64,000 bases of DNA from positions 1-64,000 of the forward strand of contig NZ_MBEI01000030.1 of NCBI RefSeq assembly GCF_001953985.1, read 5' to 3'. Position numbers and translations under genes: made by a program. The stretch is from Mycobacterium colombiense. Lineage in GTDB: Bacteria > Actinomycetota > Actinomycetes > Mycobacteriales > Mycobacteriaceae. Every line of letters begins with the position of its first letter. The first letter of the stretch is position 1. Positions 1 to 9,145 of this stretch are shown here, one piece after another. Below the pieces are notes generated by a model. It saw only the letters and a program-made list of their open reading frames with translations. It was not told where the DNA came from and ran no database searches.

Positions 1-94
1 GCGGTTCCAGCCAATCCGAACGCAACAACTTGTAGAGCAGGTCAGTGCTGATATTCCCCGACCCGACAATGGCCACAGTCGCCTTAGTCGGCAT
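1..94 (-). CDS. Acetaldehyde dehydrogenase (acylating), N-terminal fragment
   Basis: Only the first 31 residues are inside the window; the gene continues past base 1. The visible peptide begins [16 protein letters not shown], the Rossmann NAD-binding glycine motif (GSGNIS) followed by [10 protein letters not shown], typical of MhpF/HsaG-type CoA-acylating acetaldehyde dehydrogenases. This enzyme converts the aldehyde released by the aldolase of a meta-cleavage pathway to acyl-CoA. The ATG at 94 has a strong AGGAGG ribosome site at 99-104 and lies 10 bases after the hydratase stop, so the two are co-transcribed. The start resembles M. tuberculosis HsaG from memory, but the neighbours differ from the hsa locus, so a paralogue is possible. 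Confidence 0.85.
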   Translation of the reverse strand, partial: MPTKATVAIVGSGNISTDLLYKLLRSDWLEP

Positions 95-104
95 GAATCC
101 TCCT

Positions 105-890
105 TTATTCCAACGACAATCGGACCGAACCCAGCCCGGTAAACTCCGCGACAAACTCGTCACCCGCGCGGGCGTCGATCGCCTTCGTGCAGGAGCCGGG
201 CAGCACCACGTCGCCTTTGCGCAGCCTCACCCCGAAGCTTTCAACTTTGCGGGCCAGCCAGGCCACCGCGGTAACCGGGTTACCGAGCACGGCGTCGCTG
301 CGGCCCTGGGCGATCAGTTCGCCGCCGCGCCGTAAGACCGCGTTGATTTTCGTAAGGTCGAGATCAGCCGGCGATACCCGGGCCCTACCCAGCACGAAAC
401 CCGCCGACGACGCATTGTCGGCGATGGTGTCGCAGAGTTCGATCTTCCAGTTGGTGATCCGGGTGTCGATCAGCTCGATCGAGGGGACGAGCGCCTCGGT
501 GGCCGCCAGCACGTCGTCCTCGGTGCAGCCGGCTCCCGGCAGATCAGCGGAAAGGACGAACCCCACTTCCACCTCCACTCGCGGGTATAGGTAGTTGCCG
601 GCTTTAACCGGAACGCCCTCGAACAGCTGCATCTCGTCGAGCAGATGCCCGTAGTCCGGCTCGTCGACACCCATCATCTGCTGCATCGGCTTGCTGGACA
701 GGCCGACCTTGTGGCCCACCACCCGAGCCCCCTCCGCGACCTTCTGGCGGATGTTGATCAGCTGAATCTCATACGCGTCGACGACGTCGATGTCCGGATA
801 GGCGGCGGTAAGCGGGGCGATCGGCTCGCCGCTCCGCTCGGCTTGCGCCAAGTCGGCGGCCAGCTCGTCGCGCACCTCATGGCTGAGCAT
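105..890 (-). CDS. 2-hydroxypenta-2,4-dienoate hydratase (HsaE/MhpD type)
   Basis: A 261-residue protein of the fumarylacetoacetase-like hydratase fold. It adds water to 2-hydroxypenta-2,4-dienoate (or a substituted form) to give 4-hydroxy-2-oxovalerate, the step before the aldolase and acetaldehyde dehydrogenase of meta-cleavage pathways. Recognisable family stretches are [13 protein letters not shown], the acidic metal-site segment PRVEVEVGF, and [11 protein letters not shown]. The start was set at ATG 890 ([16 protein letters not shown]), which matches the family length; a longer frame reaching 1043 has an N-terminus of unrelated composition. It overlaps the upstream crotonase-like gene by 14 bases and is followed by the acetaldehyde dehydrogenase. 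It resembles HsaE of cholesterol ring degradation, but orthology versus paralogy cannot be settled here. Confidence 0.88.
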   Translation of the reverse strand: MLSHEVRDELAADLAQAERSGEPIAPLTAAYPDIDVVDAYEIQLINIRQKVAEGARVVGHKVGLSSKPMQQMMGVDEPDYGHLLDEMQLFEGVPVKAGNYLYPRVEVEVGFVLSADLPGAGCTEDDVLAATEALVPSIELIDTRITNWKIELCDTIADNASSAGFVLGRARVSPADLDLTKINAVLRRGGELIAQGRSDAVLGNPVTAVAWLARKVESFGVRLRKGDVVLPGSCTKAIDARAGDEFVAEFTGLGSVRLSLE

Positions 891-1755
891 GGCACCCAGG
901 CGCCTCGTCGCCCGCCGAGGCCATTGCCTTGACATCCATGCCGCCAAGCGAGCCCATCCCGACTTCTGCGTTGTGCGCGTGGGCGAGGTGATGCAGGCCG
1001 AAGACGGCATCCATGCCGTTGCGTAACCCCATCTGGTCCTCACACTGGTTGATCGATCGCTTCGTCAACGCCAGACCGAAGCGCGGCATCTTTGCGATAT
1101 GCGCTGCGAGGCTGAGGGTTTCGCGCTCCAGCTCCGGACGCGGAACCACCCGGTTGACCATGCCGACCGCGTAGGCGCGCCTAGCGTCGAACCTGTTGCC
1201 GGTGAAAAGGATCTCCTTGGCGAACCGCGGTCCGAGCACCCAGGGATGAGCGAAGTACTCGACGCCAGGGATGCCCATCCGCACGACGGGGTCGCTGAAA
1301 AAGGCATCCTCGGCAGCCACGATCAGATCGCAGATCCAGGCCAGCATCAGGCCGCCGGCGATACAAGCGCCCTGCACCATAGCGATGGTCGGCTTGGGAA
1401 TGTCGCGCCAGCGTCGGCACATCCCCAGGTAGACCTCCATTTCGCGGGCGAAGCGCTGATCGCCGCCCGGTTTGCCGACATGGTCCCACCACAGCACGGC
1501 CCGATTGTCGTAACTGACGTGGTGGTCGCGGCCGGGAGTCCCGATATCGTGCCCCGCGCTGAAGTGCTCGCCGGCGCCCGCCAAGACGATCACGCTTGCC
1601 GCGTCGTCCTCGACCGCGCGTTGGAACGCGGCGTCGAGGGCATAGGTCATCGCCGAGTTCTGTGCGTTGCGAAATCGCGGACGATTCATGGTGATAACGG
1701 CAACACCGGCGGTCACCCGGTAAGTGACCACTTCATCTTCGTTTGGTGCGTCCAT
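877..1755 (-). CDS. Enoyl-CoA hydratase/isomerase (crotonase) family protein
   Basis: A 292-residue crotonase-fold protein. The CoA-binding and oxyanion-hole stretches are present: HFSAGHDIG near residues 64-72 and GACIAGGLMLAWICD near 129-143. The two glutamates that catalyse hydration in classical crotonase align with Met137 and Val157, so ordinary enoyl-CoA hydratase activity is doubtful. A hydrolase, isomerase or ring-cleaving role is equally possible. The start is ATG 1755, with a GGAAGG ribosome site a few bases upstream; a frame extension to 1989 lacks family-like sequence. It is the first gene visible in the minus-strand meta-cleavage operon and overlaps the hydratase gene, which suggests that it acts on a CoA ester in the same route. 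Confidence 0.85.
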   Translation of the reverse strand: MDAPNEDEVVTYRVTAGVAVITMNRPRFRNAQNSAMTYALDAAFQRAVEDDAASVIVLAGAGEHFSAGHDIGTPGRDHHVSYDNRAVLWWDHVGKPGGDQRFAREMEVYLGMCRRWRDIPKPTIAMVQGACIAGGLMLAWICDLIVAAEDAFFSDPVVRMGIPGVEYFAHPWVLGPRFAKEILFTGNRFDARRAYAVGMVNRVVPRPELERETLSLAAHIAKMPRFGLALTKRSINQCEDQMGLRNGMDAVFGLHHLAHAHNAEVGMGSLGGMDVKAMASAGDEAPGCHAQP

Positions 1756-2004
1756 CCGCTGCCTTCCCACATGACGCTGTAAGTGCCGACCATCATCGAT
1801 GCGGCTCGGCGGCGTATCGGACTCGGTGTCCGCCCACCGGGAGCCATTCCGGTCACGGCCCAGGCGAACAGCGCGATGCCGCCGCGCGAGCGATCCGACG
1901 TCCGGGGGCAGCCCCATCTGGACTATCACGAGACAGGCCGATGTTTGGTTGCGGCCGGGGGCGGCCGGGCTGACGGCCGCCTCCCGCACGAGAACCCGTG
2001 ATTC

Positions 2005-2469
2005 CTACATCCGCACCAGCGCAAAGGGATACGTAGAGCTTCCCCCGGGCGCCCCGTGGCATCCGGCGGCAAACGACGAGTCGAGGGAACCGGCCAACGT
2101 CATGGCATCCCATGAGTAGACGTCGTGTGTGGGGATGACCGGGCCGTAGTAGACGTCGCCACATCGCAGCCCGTCCGGCACGTCGACGGACAAGATGTAA
2201 CGGCCGTCGACGAATTGCGCCGAACCGCGGTACTCGAAAGCCTTCGCCACAGGCCGTGGTATCGCCTGGACGGTTACGCAGTTGCCGGTGCACGACGAGA
2301 TCGCCCACACCCAGGTGTGAAAGTCGTACCTGCCGGTGATCGCGAGCTCATAGTTGCCGGTGTGCATCTCGGCGTGCGCGGCGGGTGCGAAAAGCATCGC
2401 CCCCGACGCGAACCAAATAGTTAGCGTCAAAGCCGTCACGCGGGCGCGTCGAGTCGTACGCGGCGTCAT
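2005..2469 (-). CDS. Small secreted protein, same family as the one at 11930-12499
   Basis: A 154-residue protein of unknown function with a clear Sec signal peptide: basic start MTPRTTRRAR, hydrophobic core, cleavage likely after AHA near residue 33. The mature part has cysteine pairs (SSCTGNC, LRCGD, AAGCHG) and ends PFALVRM. The arrangement (W..S.C..C, VD....C, SWDAMTLAG-like middle, PF.LVR end) parallels the protein encoded right after mceF, so the two appear to be paralogues. It is divergent from the yrbE/mce operon, with a 229-base intergenic region between them that must hold promoters for both. ATG 2469 was chosen because it begins the signal peptide. Confidence 0.7.
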   Translation of the reverse strand: MTPRTTRRARVTALTLTIWFASGAMLFAPAAHAEMHTGNYELAITGRYDFHTWVWAISSCTGNCVTVQAIPRPVAKAFEYRGSAQFVDGRYILSVDVPDGLRCGDVYYGPVIPTHDVYSWDAMTLAGSLDSSFAAGCHGAPGGSSTYPFALVRM

Positions 2470-2698
2470 GTGGATATCACCGCCCGACGGTCGTATCGGG
2501 CATGCCATCCATGGCGACAGGTCACCCAGCGATACTGTGCCGCCGCGCCAGTGCCATCTGTCAGTCCTCCCGGTAGGCGGGACACACCGTGTTGGTCACC
2601 TCACTAATCCGGGAAGGTTTCGGCCGGGCTGTTCGTCGGCGCGGTTGGATCTGTTGGGTTTTGACCGCGGCGGCAACGATAAAAGAGGAGTCGTTCGA

Positions 2699-3511
2699 GT
2701 GGTGACCAAGGCGTCAGGCCGCTTGTCGCTGCGACTTCCGAAGCTCGGCAGGAACGTGGGCGGCCCTTTCCAGGCCGTCGGTGGTCTGGTCGCGATGGCG
2801 GCCGATGCGGCAAAGTTTGTCTTCCGCAGGCCGTTTCAAGGGCGTGAATTTCTGGAGCAGTCCTGGTTCGTCGCGCGGGTGTCGCTGATGCCGACGCTTC
2901 TGGTGGCCATCCCGTTCACCGTGCTGGTCAGCTTCACGCTGAACATCCTGCTGCGCGAGTTGGGTGCGGCCGATTTGTCCGGGGCGGGCGCGGCCTTCGG
3001 CGCAGTCACTCAGGTGGGTCCGTTGGTCACGGTGTTGATCGTGGCCGGCGCGGGCGCCACGGCGATGTGTGCGGACCTCGGCTCACGAACCATCCGCGAG
3101 GAGATCGACGCGCTGGAAGTGTTGGGCATCAATCCGATTCAGCGACTGGTGGCACCGCGCATGCTGGCGTCGGGGGTGGTGGCACTCCTGCTCAACAGCG
3201 TGGTCTGCATCATCGGCATATTGGGGGGCTATTTCTTTTCGGTGTTCGTCCAGGAGGTCAACCCGGGAGCATTCGCCGCCGGTATCACCCTGTTGACCGG
3301 AATTCCCGAACTCATCATCTCGTCGGTCAAAGCGCTGCTATTCGGTCTGGTCGCGGGCTTGGTCGCCTGCTATCGCGGGCTGACGATCACCGGCGGTGGC
3401 GCCAAGGCGGTCGGCAATGCCGTGAACGAGACCGTGGTGTACGCCTTCATGTCGCTTTTCGTCATCAACGTCGTCGTGACGGCAATCGGTATTCAGATGA
3501 CGGCGAAGTAG
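2699..3511 (+). CDS. YrbE-A family MlaE-type permease of the Mce transporter
   Basis: A 270-residue integral membrane protein, one of the paired permeases of the Mce ABC-type lipid importer. It has about five hydrophobic segments and the conserved cytoplasmic motif RTIREEIDALEVLGI that contacts the ATPase (MceG/Mkl, not in this window). Two adjacent GTG codons (2699 and 2702) could start it; an AGAGGAG ribosome site at 2684-2690 favours 2699 with 8 bases spacing. An upstream frame extension to 2354 overlaps the divergent secreted-protein gene and is not protein-like. It is the first gene of the operon, and the yrbE-B gene follows after 7 bases. Confidence 0.93.
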   Translation: MVTKASGRLSLRLPKLGRNVGGPFQAVGGLVAMAADAAKFVFRRPFQGREFLEQSWFVARVSLMPTLLVAIPFTVLVSFTLNILLRELGAADLSGAGAAFGAVTQVGPLVTVLIVAGAGATAMCADLGSRTIREEIDALEVLGINPIQRLVAPRMLASGVVALLLNSVVCIIGILGGYFFSVFVQEVNPGAFAAGITLLTGIPELIISSVKALLFGLVAGLVACYRGLTITGGGAKAVGNAVNETVVYAFMSLFVINVVVTAIGIQMTAK

Positions 3512-3518
3512 GTAACCA

Positions 3519-4364
3519 GTGGCGTTACGCGCGACGTATCCGGGCCTGGTTCGGGAAATCAACAAACCGGTTGCCGCACTGGCCGGCATCGGTGATCACG
3601 CCGTGTTTTACGGAAGGTCGATCGCCGGGGCACCGTTTGCGGTCACCCGCTACCGACGAGAAATCATTCGGTTGTCCGCTGAAATCAGCATGGGTTCAGG
3701 GACATTGGCGATGATCGGCGGGACAGTCGTCATCGTCGGATTTCTCACCTTGGCAACCGGTGGGACGCTGGCGATCCAGGGGTACAGCTCCCTGGGCAAT
3801 ATCGGTATCGAGGCGTTGACGGGGTTTTTGGCGGCGTTCATCAATGTCCGGATCTCGGCGCCGATCGTCGCCGGCATCGGCTTGGCGGCGACTTTCGGTG
3901 CCGGGGTGACCGCCCAGCTTGGCGCCATGCGGATCAACGAGGAGATCGACGCGCTCGAAAGCATGGGCATTCGGCCCGTTTCGTATTTGGTCAGCACCCG
4001 GCTCATCGCGGGGATGCTGGCGATCACACCGTTGTATTCGATCGCGGTGATCTTGTCGTTCGTCGCCAGTCGCTTCACGACAGTGGTGGTGTTAGGGCAA
4101 TCGCGAGGCTTGTACGGTCACTATTTCTCGACGTTCCTGAACCCGACTGACCTGGTGTGGTCGTTTCTGCAGGCAATCCTCATGGCTTTGGCCATTCTCT
4201 TGATCCACACGTACTACGGCTATTTCGCGAGCGGAGGCCCGTCGGGCGTAGGTGTGGCAGTGGGCAACGCGGTGCGGACCTCGCTGATTGTTGTCGTCTC
4301 GGTGACCCTGCTGGTCTCGTTGGCCATCTACGGGGCCAACGGAAACTTCAACCTGTCGGGCTAG
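3519..4364 (+). CDS. YrbE-B family MlaE-type permease of the Mce transporter
   Basis: A 281-residue membrane protein pairing with YrbE-A to form the inner-membrane channel. Hydrophobic segments surround the family motif MRINEEIDALESMGI, and the protein ends with a transmembrane helix and a short periplasmic tail. It starts at GTG 3519, 7 bases after the preceding stop, without a strong ribosome site, which suggests translational coupling. The mceA gene starts 11 bases downstream. Confidence 0.93.
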   Translation: MALRATYPGLVREINKPVAALAGIGDHAVFYGRSIAGAPFAVTRYRREIIRLSAEISMGSGTLAMIGGTVVIVGFLTLATGGTLAIQGYSSLGNIGIEALTGFLAAFINVRISAPIVAGIGLAATFGAGVTAQLGAMRINEEIDALESMGIRPVSYLVSTRLIAGMLAITPLYSIAVILSFVASRFTTVVVLGQSRGLYGHYFSTFLNPTDLVWSFLQAILMALAILLIHTYYGYFASGGPSGVGVAVGNAVRTSLIVVVSVTLLVSLAIYGANGNFNLSG

Positions 4365-4375
4365 GGAGAAAATCT

Positions 4376-5563
4376 GTGCTGAACTCCGCTGTCCGCCCGC
4401 TGCTCGGACTTGTCATCATCGGCGCGATCGGCGCGATCGTGGCGGGAACCGTCTTCCTGTTTCAGGGCGGTGCCTCGGAATCGGTTTCGGTCACAGTAAT
4501 GTCGCCGCGTGCGGGTCTGGTGATGAATCCGGACGCCAAGGTGAAGCTACACGGCGCGCAGGTCGGCAAGGTCTCCTCGATCGAAAACCTGCCGGACGGG
4601 CGGGCGGCCATCCATCTGGCGATGGATCCGTCATGGCTGCACCTGATTCCGGCGAACTCGCGGGTAGACATCGAATCGACGACCGTCTTCGGATCGAAAT
4701 TCGTTCAACTGATACCACCCCCGGATCCGTCTCCGCGGTCGTTGACGGCGGGCCAAATCCTTGACTCCGAACATGTGACGGTCGAAATCAACACGGTGTT
4801 CCAACAGCTGGTCTCGGTGCTGTCCCAAATCGAACCAGAGAAGCTGAACGAAGCCCTTGGCGCGCTCGCACAGGCGACGAGCGGCCGTGGCGCAAAGTTT
4901 GGTCGCACGCTCGCCGATCTCGATACGCTCCTGACCAAAATCAACCCCAGCCTTCTGACCCTGAGCCACGAAATGGCAGTGGCACCAGGTGTGCTCCGGG
5001 CGTATGCCGATGCGGGCCCGGATCTTGTCAGGACAATCGAAAACGGGACCCGCGTCAGCGATACGGCGGTCGACCGGCAGCGGGATCTGGACGCACTGCT
5101 GATCAGCGCGATCGGGTTGGCCGACATCGGAAACGACCTGCTGGTAACCAACGCGCAGCCGCTGGAGACCGTCCTGCATTCGCTGACTCCCACCACTGAC
5201 CTGACCAATGAATACCACCAGGCCCTCACCTGCGGCCTGGCCGGCCTGAAACCGTTGGCCACCGGCCCACCGCTGCCCGTGCCGGGCGTCCTGTTGCTGG
5301 ATTCGTTTCTGCTGGGCACCGAACGATACCGGTATCCGCAGAACCTGCCCAAGGTCGCGGCGACCGGCGGTCCCCAGTGTATGGGCCTACCGAATATCGG
5401 CTTCGGACAGCGCCCCCCGTATCTCGTCACCGACATCGACGCCAACCAGGCACAGTACGGAAACCAGGGAATCTTGGTGAATTCCAACCGTCTCAAGCAA
5501 ATGCTGTTCGGCCCGATCGACGGGCCGCCACGCAACACTCCGCAGATCGGGCAGCCGGGATGA
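4376..5563 (+). CDS. MceA family substrate-binding protein
   Basis: A 395-residue Mce protein, the first of six that build the periplasmic lipid-conducting assembly. An N-terminal membrane anchor (residues about 7-28) is followed by an MCE/MlaD domain (SVTVMSPRAGLVM... to about residue 115) and a long helical region. GTG 4376 was chosen because a GGGAGAA ribosome site lies at 4364-4370; upstream frame sequence overlaps yrbE-B. The protein is close in length to Mce4A (about 400) rather than Mce1A (about 454), but the operon class (mce1-mce4 or one of the additional NTM types) cannot be assigned without comparison. The stop overlaps the next start. Confidence 0.93.
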   Translation: MLNSAVRPLLGLVIIGAIGAIVAGTVFLFQGGASESVSVTVMSPRAGLVMNPDAKVKLHGAQVGKVSSIENLPDGRAAIHLAMDPSWLHLIPANSRVDIESTTVFGSKFVQLIPPPDPSPRSLTAGQILDSEHVTVEINTVFQQLVSVLSQIEPEKLNEALGALAQATSGRGAKFGRTLADLDTLLTKINPSLLTLSHEMAVAPGVLRAYADAGPDLVRTIENGTRVSDTAVDRQRDLDALLISAIGLADIGNDLLVTNAQPLETVLHSLTPTTDLTNEYHQALTCGLAGLKPLATGPPLPVPGVLLLDSFLLGTERYRYPQNLPKVAATGGPQCMGLPNIGFGQRPPYLVTDIDANQAQYGNQGILVNSNRLKQMLFGPIDGPPRNTPQIGQPG

Positions 5564-6585
5564 GAGGCGGGGGCGGGACTGCCGTCAAGTTCGGAGCCTT
5601 CGCCGTGGTGACGCTGCTGTTGACCGCGGCCCTATTCGCGATCCTCGGGCAATACCGCACGGGTGCGACCAACGGCTACTCGGCTGTGTTCACTGACGCA
5701 TCCAGTCTGAAGCCAGGAGATTCGGTGCGCGCCGCAGGGATTCGGGTGGGGACGGTCGACGGCGTCGTCCTGCAGCCGGACAACTCGGTGCTGGTGGATT
5801 TCGATGCCGACCGCGCGGTCATGCTCACCACCAACACCAGGGTCGCGGTGCGCTACCTCAATCTGGTTGGTGACCGCTACCTCGAGCTGCTCGATGCGCC
5901 GGGTTCCACCACGATCCAAGCGCCCGGTTCTAGGATCCCGCGAAACCGCACCGAGCCGGCACTGGACCTGGATTTGCTGCTCGGCGGACTCAAACCGGTG
6001 ATCCAGGGGCTCAACCCGCAAGCGGTCAACGCGCTGACCAACTCATTGCTACAAATTCTGCAGGGCAGCAGCGGCGATGTGGAGTCGCTGTTCGCCAAGA
6101 CCTCGTCGTTTTCGAATGCGTTGGCAGACAACGATACTGTGGTGCAGCGACTGATCGACAATCTCAACGAGGTGCTCGCCACGGTCGCCAAAGACGGCGA
6201 CAGATTCTCCGGGACCGTGGATCGCCTCCAACAACTCATTACCGGGCTATCGCGGGATCGCGATCCCATCGGTGACGCCATCACGGCACTGGACAGCGGG
6301 ACCGCATCGTTGGCGGACCTGCTAACCCAGGCGCGTCCACCGTTGGCCGGAACCGTTGGCCAACTCAGCCGGCTGGCTCCGCTGCTCGACAATGACAAGG
6401 CGCGACTGGACCTTTCATTGCAGCGCGCTCCCGAAAACTATCGCAAACTCGTCCGGCTCGGCGCGTACGGCAGTTTCATCAACCAATACCTGTGTGGAAT
6501 TTCCATTCGGGTCAGCGACCTTCAAGGCCGCACCGCGGTATTCCCATGGATCACCCAAAACACCGGAAGGTGCGGAGAGCCCTGA
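5560..6585 (+). CDS. MceB family protein
   Basis: A 341-residue Mce protein with one N-terminal transmembrane helix (residues about 8-28), an MCE domain (NGYSAVFTDASSLKPGDSVR, then GIRVGTV) and a long alpha-helical region (residues about 150-290). It starts at ATG 5560 in an ATGA overlap with mceA, the usual coupling in mce operons. The C-terminus carries the cysteine-containing GSFINQYLCGISIRV and NTGRCGEP segments common to MceB proteins. Confidence 0.92.
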   Translation: MRGGGGTAVKFGAFAVVTLLLTAALFAILGQYRTGATNGYSAVFTDASSLKPGDSVRAAGIRVGTVDGVVLQPDNSVLVDFDADRAVMLTTNTRVAVRYLNLVGDRYLELLDAPGSTTIQAPGSRIPRNRTEPALDLDLLLGGLKPVIQGLNPQAVNALTNSLLQILQGSSGDVESLFAKTSSFSNALADNDTVVQRLIDNLNEVLATVAKDGDRFSGTVDRLQQLITGLSRDRDPIGDAITALDSGTASLADLLTQARPPLAGTVGQLSRLAPLLDNDKARLDLSLQRAPENYRKLVRLGAYGSFINQYLCGISIRVSDLQGRTAVFPWITQNTGRCGEP

Positions 6586-7664
6586 TGCTCAAATATCGCG
6601 GAGCTCACCTGATCCGGGCCGGCTTCATCGGCTTCGTGCTGGTTGTGCTGATCATCGTCATCGGATTGCGCTCCCAGCAGTTGGTGTCGATGGCCACGTC
6701 GATCCGGTACCAAGCGCTGTTCGCCGAAGCCGGTGGTCTGACCGCCGGCAACGACGTCCGGGTGTCGGGCGTCAAGCTGGGCACGGTCTCCGACGTCGCG
6801 CTCAGTCACGGCAAGGCCCTGGTGACCTTCACCCTGGACGCGAAGGTCCGCCTCGGATCGCGCACCACGGCGCACATCAAGACCGGGACGGTGCTGGGTG
6901 CGCGAATGCTGGCGGTGGAGCCGGCGGGTAGCCGAGTCATGCATTCGTCCGACGTCATCCCGCTGTCTCAGACGTCATCGCCCTACTCGTTGACCGATGC
7001 CGTCAGCGACTTCGCCGGCAACACCGCCGAGACGGACACCGGTTCGCTCAACCGGTCGCTGGACACGCTGGCCGAAACGATCGACCGGGTTGCGCCGCGG
7101 CTGGGATCCACGTTCGACGGGCTGAGCCGGCTGTCGCGCTCGCTGAACGGCAGAAACGACTCACTGGCCAACTTGCTCAAGAGCGCCGCCGATGTGACCG
7201 CGGTCCTGTCTGCGCGCAGCCAACAGGTCAACACCTTGCTGCTCGACGCCAACGACCTGATGGGGGTCTTGAAGCAACGCCGCTACGCCGTCGTCAATCT
7301 GCTGGCCAACACTTCGGCGCTCGCCAAGCAGTTGTCTGGGCTGGTGTCCGACAACGAAAAGGAACTGGCACCGACCCTGAAGCAACTCAACTCGGTCACC
7401 GCCATGCTGGAGAAGAATCGGGACAACATCGCCAAGGCGATCGTCGGGCTGGCGAAATACCAAGTGACGCAGGGGGAGTCGGTCAACAACGGCTTCTACT
7501 ACAACGCCTTCGTCGGGAACCTGTTGCCGGCACAGGCCCTGCAGCCGTTCCTCGACTACGCCTTCGGGTTCCGGCGAGGCGCCAACGCGGGCCAACCACC
7601 CGACAACGCCGGCCCACGAGCTGAATTCCCCTGGCCACACAACGGTATCCCGGGAGGACGATGA
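6585..7664 (+). CDS. MceC family protein
   Basis: A 359-residue Mce protein. It has an N-terminal anchor (residues about 12-30), an MCE domain (GGLTAGNDVRVSGVKLGTV) and a long helical stretch rich in Leu, Asn and Asp, ending in a short proline-containing tail. The length is close to Mce4C (about 357 as remembered) and well short of the 515-residue Mce1C. ATG 6585 overlaps the mceB stop by one base (TGATG). Confidence 0.92.
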   Translation: MLKYRGAHLIRAGFIGFVLVVLIIVIGLRSQQLVSMATSIRYQALFAEAGGLTAGNDVRVSGVKLGTVSDVALSHGKALVTFTLDAKVRLGSRTTAHIKTGTVLGARMLAVEPAGSRVMHSSDVIPLSQTSSPYSLTDAVSDFAGNTAETDTGSLNRSLDTLAETIDRVAPRLGSTFDGLSRLSRSLNGRNDSLANLLKSAADVTAVLSARSQQVNTLLLDANDLMGVLKQRRYAVVNLLANTSALAKQLSGLVSDNEKELAPTLKQLNSVTAMLEKNRDNIAKAIVGLAKYQVTQGESVNNGFYYNAFVGNLLPAQALQPFLDYAFGFRRGANAGQPPDNAGPRAEFPWPHNGIPGGR

Positions 7665-9145
7665 TGCGGGCGCGGCCACCGTGGATCACCAAGGTGCTGA
7701 TGTCGATCCTGACAGGGCTCATCGTTTGTGGCACAACGTTCCTGGTGCATCAGGAGTTCTTCGGGCCCAAGATCATCACCGCATATTTCAGCTCGGCGAC
7801 GGCGATCTATCCCGGGGATGAGGTGCGAGTCGTCGGCGTCAATGTGGGCACCATCAAATCGATCGAGCCGCAGGGAACCCAGGCCAGGATGACCCTCGCC
7901 GTCGACCATGACGTGCCGATCCCGGCCAACGCGAAAGCGGTGATCGTGGCGCAGAACCTCGTCGCGGCCCGATACGTTCAGCTGACGCCGGCCTACGATG
8001 CCAGCGGTTCCGGAGGTCCCGTCATGGCGGACGGTGCGGTGATCGGCGTGGAGCGCACCGCGGTGCCCGTCGAGTGGGACGAAGTCAAAACGCAACTGAT
8101 GCGACTGGCGACGGACCTGGGCCCGGCCAACGGAGTATCGGCCACGTCGCTGGGCCGCTTCATCGACAGCGCCGCGAATGCTATGGCGGGCAACGGGGAC
8201 AAGCTGCGGCAGGCCATCGGCCAGCTCTCCAACGTGGGCCGCGTCCTGGCCGCAGGCAGTGGCAACATCACGGAAATCATCCAGAACCTGCAGATCTTCG
8301 TGGCGGCGCTGCGCGCCAGCAACGTTCAGATCGTGCAGTTTCAAGACCGGCTCGCCACCGTGAGCAGCATCGTCGACGACAACCGGTCCGATCTGGACGC
8401 CGCGCTCACCAACCTCTCTTCGGCGGTCGGCGAGGTAAAGCGGTTCATCGCCGGAAGCAGGGACCAGACCGCAGAGCAGATCTCGCGACTGGCGAACGTG
8501 ACTCAGAATCTGGCCGACAACCGCATGGGGGTGGAGAACCTATTGCATGTGGCACCCAACGCGATCGCCAACGGCTACAACATCTACAGCCCCGACAGCG
8601 GGACGGCCCGAGGGGCCTTCGCGATGTCGAACTTCGCCAATCCGGTGACACTGGTGTGCTCGGCAATCGGGGCCGTCAAGAACGCCACCGCAACCGAGAC
8701 CGGCAAACTGTGCGCGCAATACCTCGGCCCGGCACTGCGTTTGATCAACTTCAACTACCTGCCGATACCGTTCAATGCCTACCTGGCCAAATCGCCGAGC
8801 CCGGGAAATCTCGTGTACTCCGATCCGAAACTGGCTCCCGGTGGGTCCGGCGGAGTCCCCCCGATCCCGTCCGAACCGCCGGCGGTATCGGCGTACACGG
8901 GTGCCGATGACATACCGCCGCCGGCGGGCTGGGGAATGCCGCCCGGTCCGCCGGGAGCCTATGCGCCCAACGGGTTACCGGCAGATCCCTCGCCCGCGCT
9001 GTTCCCGGGTGCGCCGGTTCCACCCGGGGTGTCCAGGGCGGCGCAACCGGCACCCGCGCCGGGCAATCTGCGGGACATGTTGCTACCGGTCCAGTCCCAG
9101 CCGCCGGTGGCTGCCACGGCGCAGCCGGGCGGGGGGACAAAGTGA
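7661..9145 (+). CDS. MceD family protein with proline-rich tail
   Basis: A 494-residue Mce protein. An N-terminal transmembrane anchor (residues about 9-30) precedes the MCE domain (YPGDEVRVVGVNVGTI) and helical region. Residues from about 390 to the end form a low-complexity tail dominated by Pro, Ala and Gly, as in other MceD proteins. Tandem ATG codons at 7661 and 7664 are both usable; the upstream GGGAGG and ATGA coupling favour 7661. Confidence 0.92.
   Translation: MMRARPPWITKVLMSILTGLIVCGTTFLVHQEFFGPKIITAYFSSATAIYPGDEVRVVGVNVGTIKSIEPQGTQARMTLAVDHDVPIPANAKAVIVAQNLVAARYVQLTPAYDASGSGGPVMADGAVIGVERTAVPVEWDEVKTQLMRLATDLGPANGVSATSLGRFIDSAANAMAGNGDKLRQAIGQLSNVGRVLAAGSGNITEIIQNLQIFVAALRASNVQIVQFQDRLATVSSIVDDNRSDLDAALTNLSSAVGEVKRFIAGSRDQTAEQISRLANVTQNLADNRMGVENLLHVAPNAIANGYNIYSPDSGTARGAFAMSNFANPVTLVCSAIGAVKNATATETGKLCAQYLGPALRLINFNYLPIPFNAYLAKSPSPGNLVYSDPKLAPGGSGGVPPIPSEPPAVSAYTGADDIPPPAGWGMPPGPPGAYAPNGLPADPSPALFPGAPVPPGVSRAAQPAPAPGNLRDMLLPVQSQPPVAATAQPGGGTK

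Noticed and set aside
1756..1989. N-terminal extension of the crotonase-like gene to 1989
   Set aside because: The extra 78 residues are not family-like, and ATG 1755 has a GGAAGG site and the expected start.
1783..2001. Plus-strand 72-codon open frame between the crotonase-like gene and the secreted-protein gene
   Set aside because: No ribosome site, Arg/Gly/Ala-rich composition typical of a GC-rich shadow frame, no recognisable family.
8074..8910. Long alternative frame inside mceD
   Set aside because: Arg/Gly/Gln-rich shadow of the mceD frame; overlaps a well-supported Mce protein entirely.
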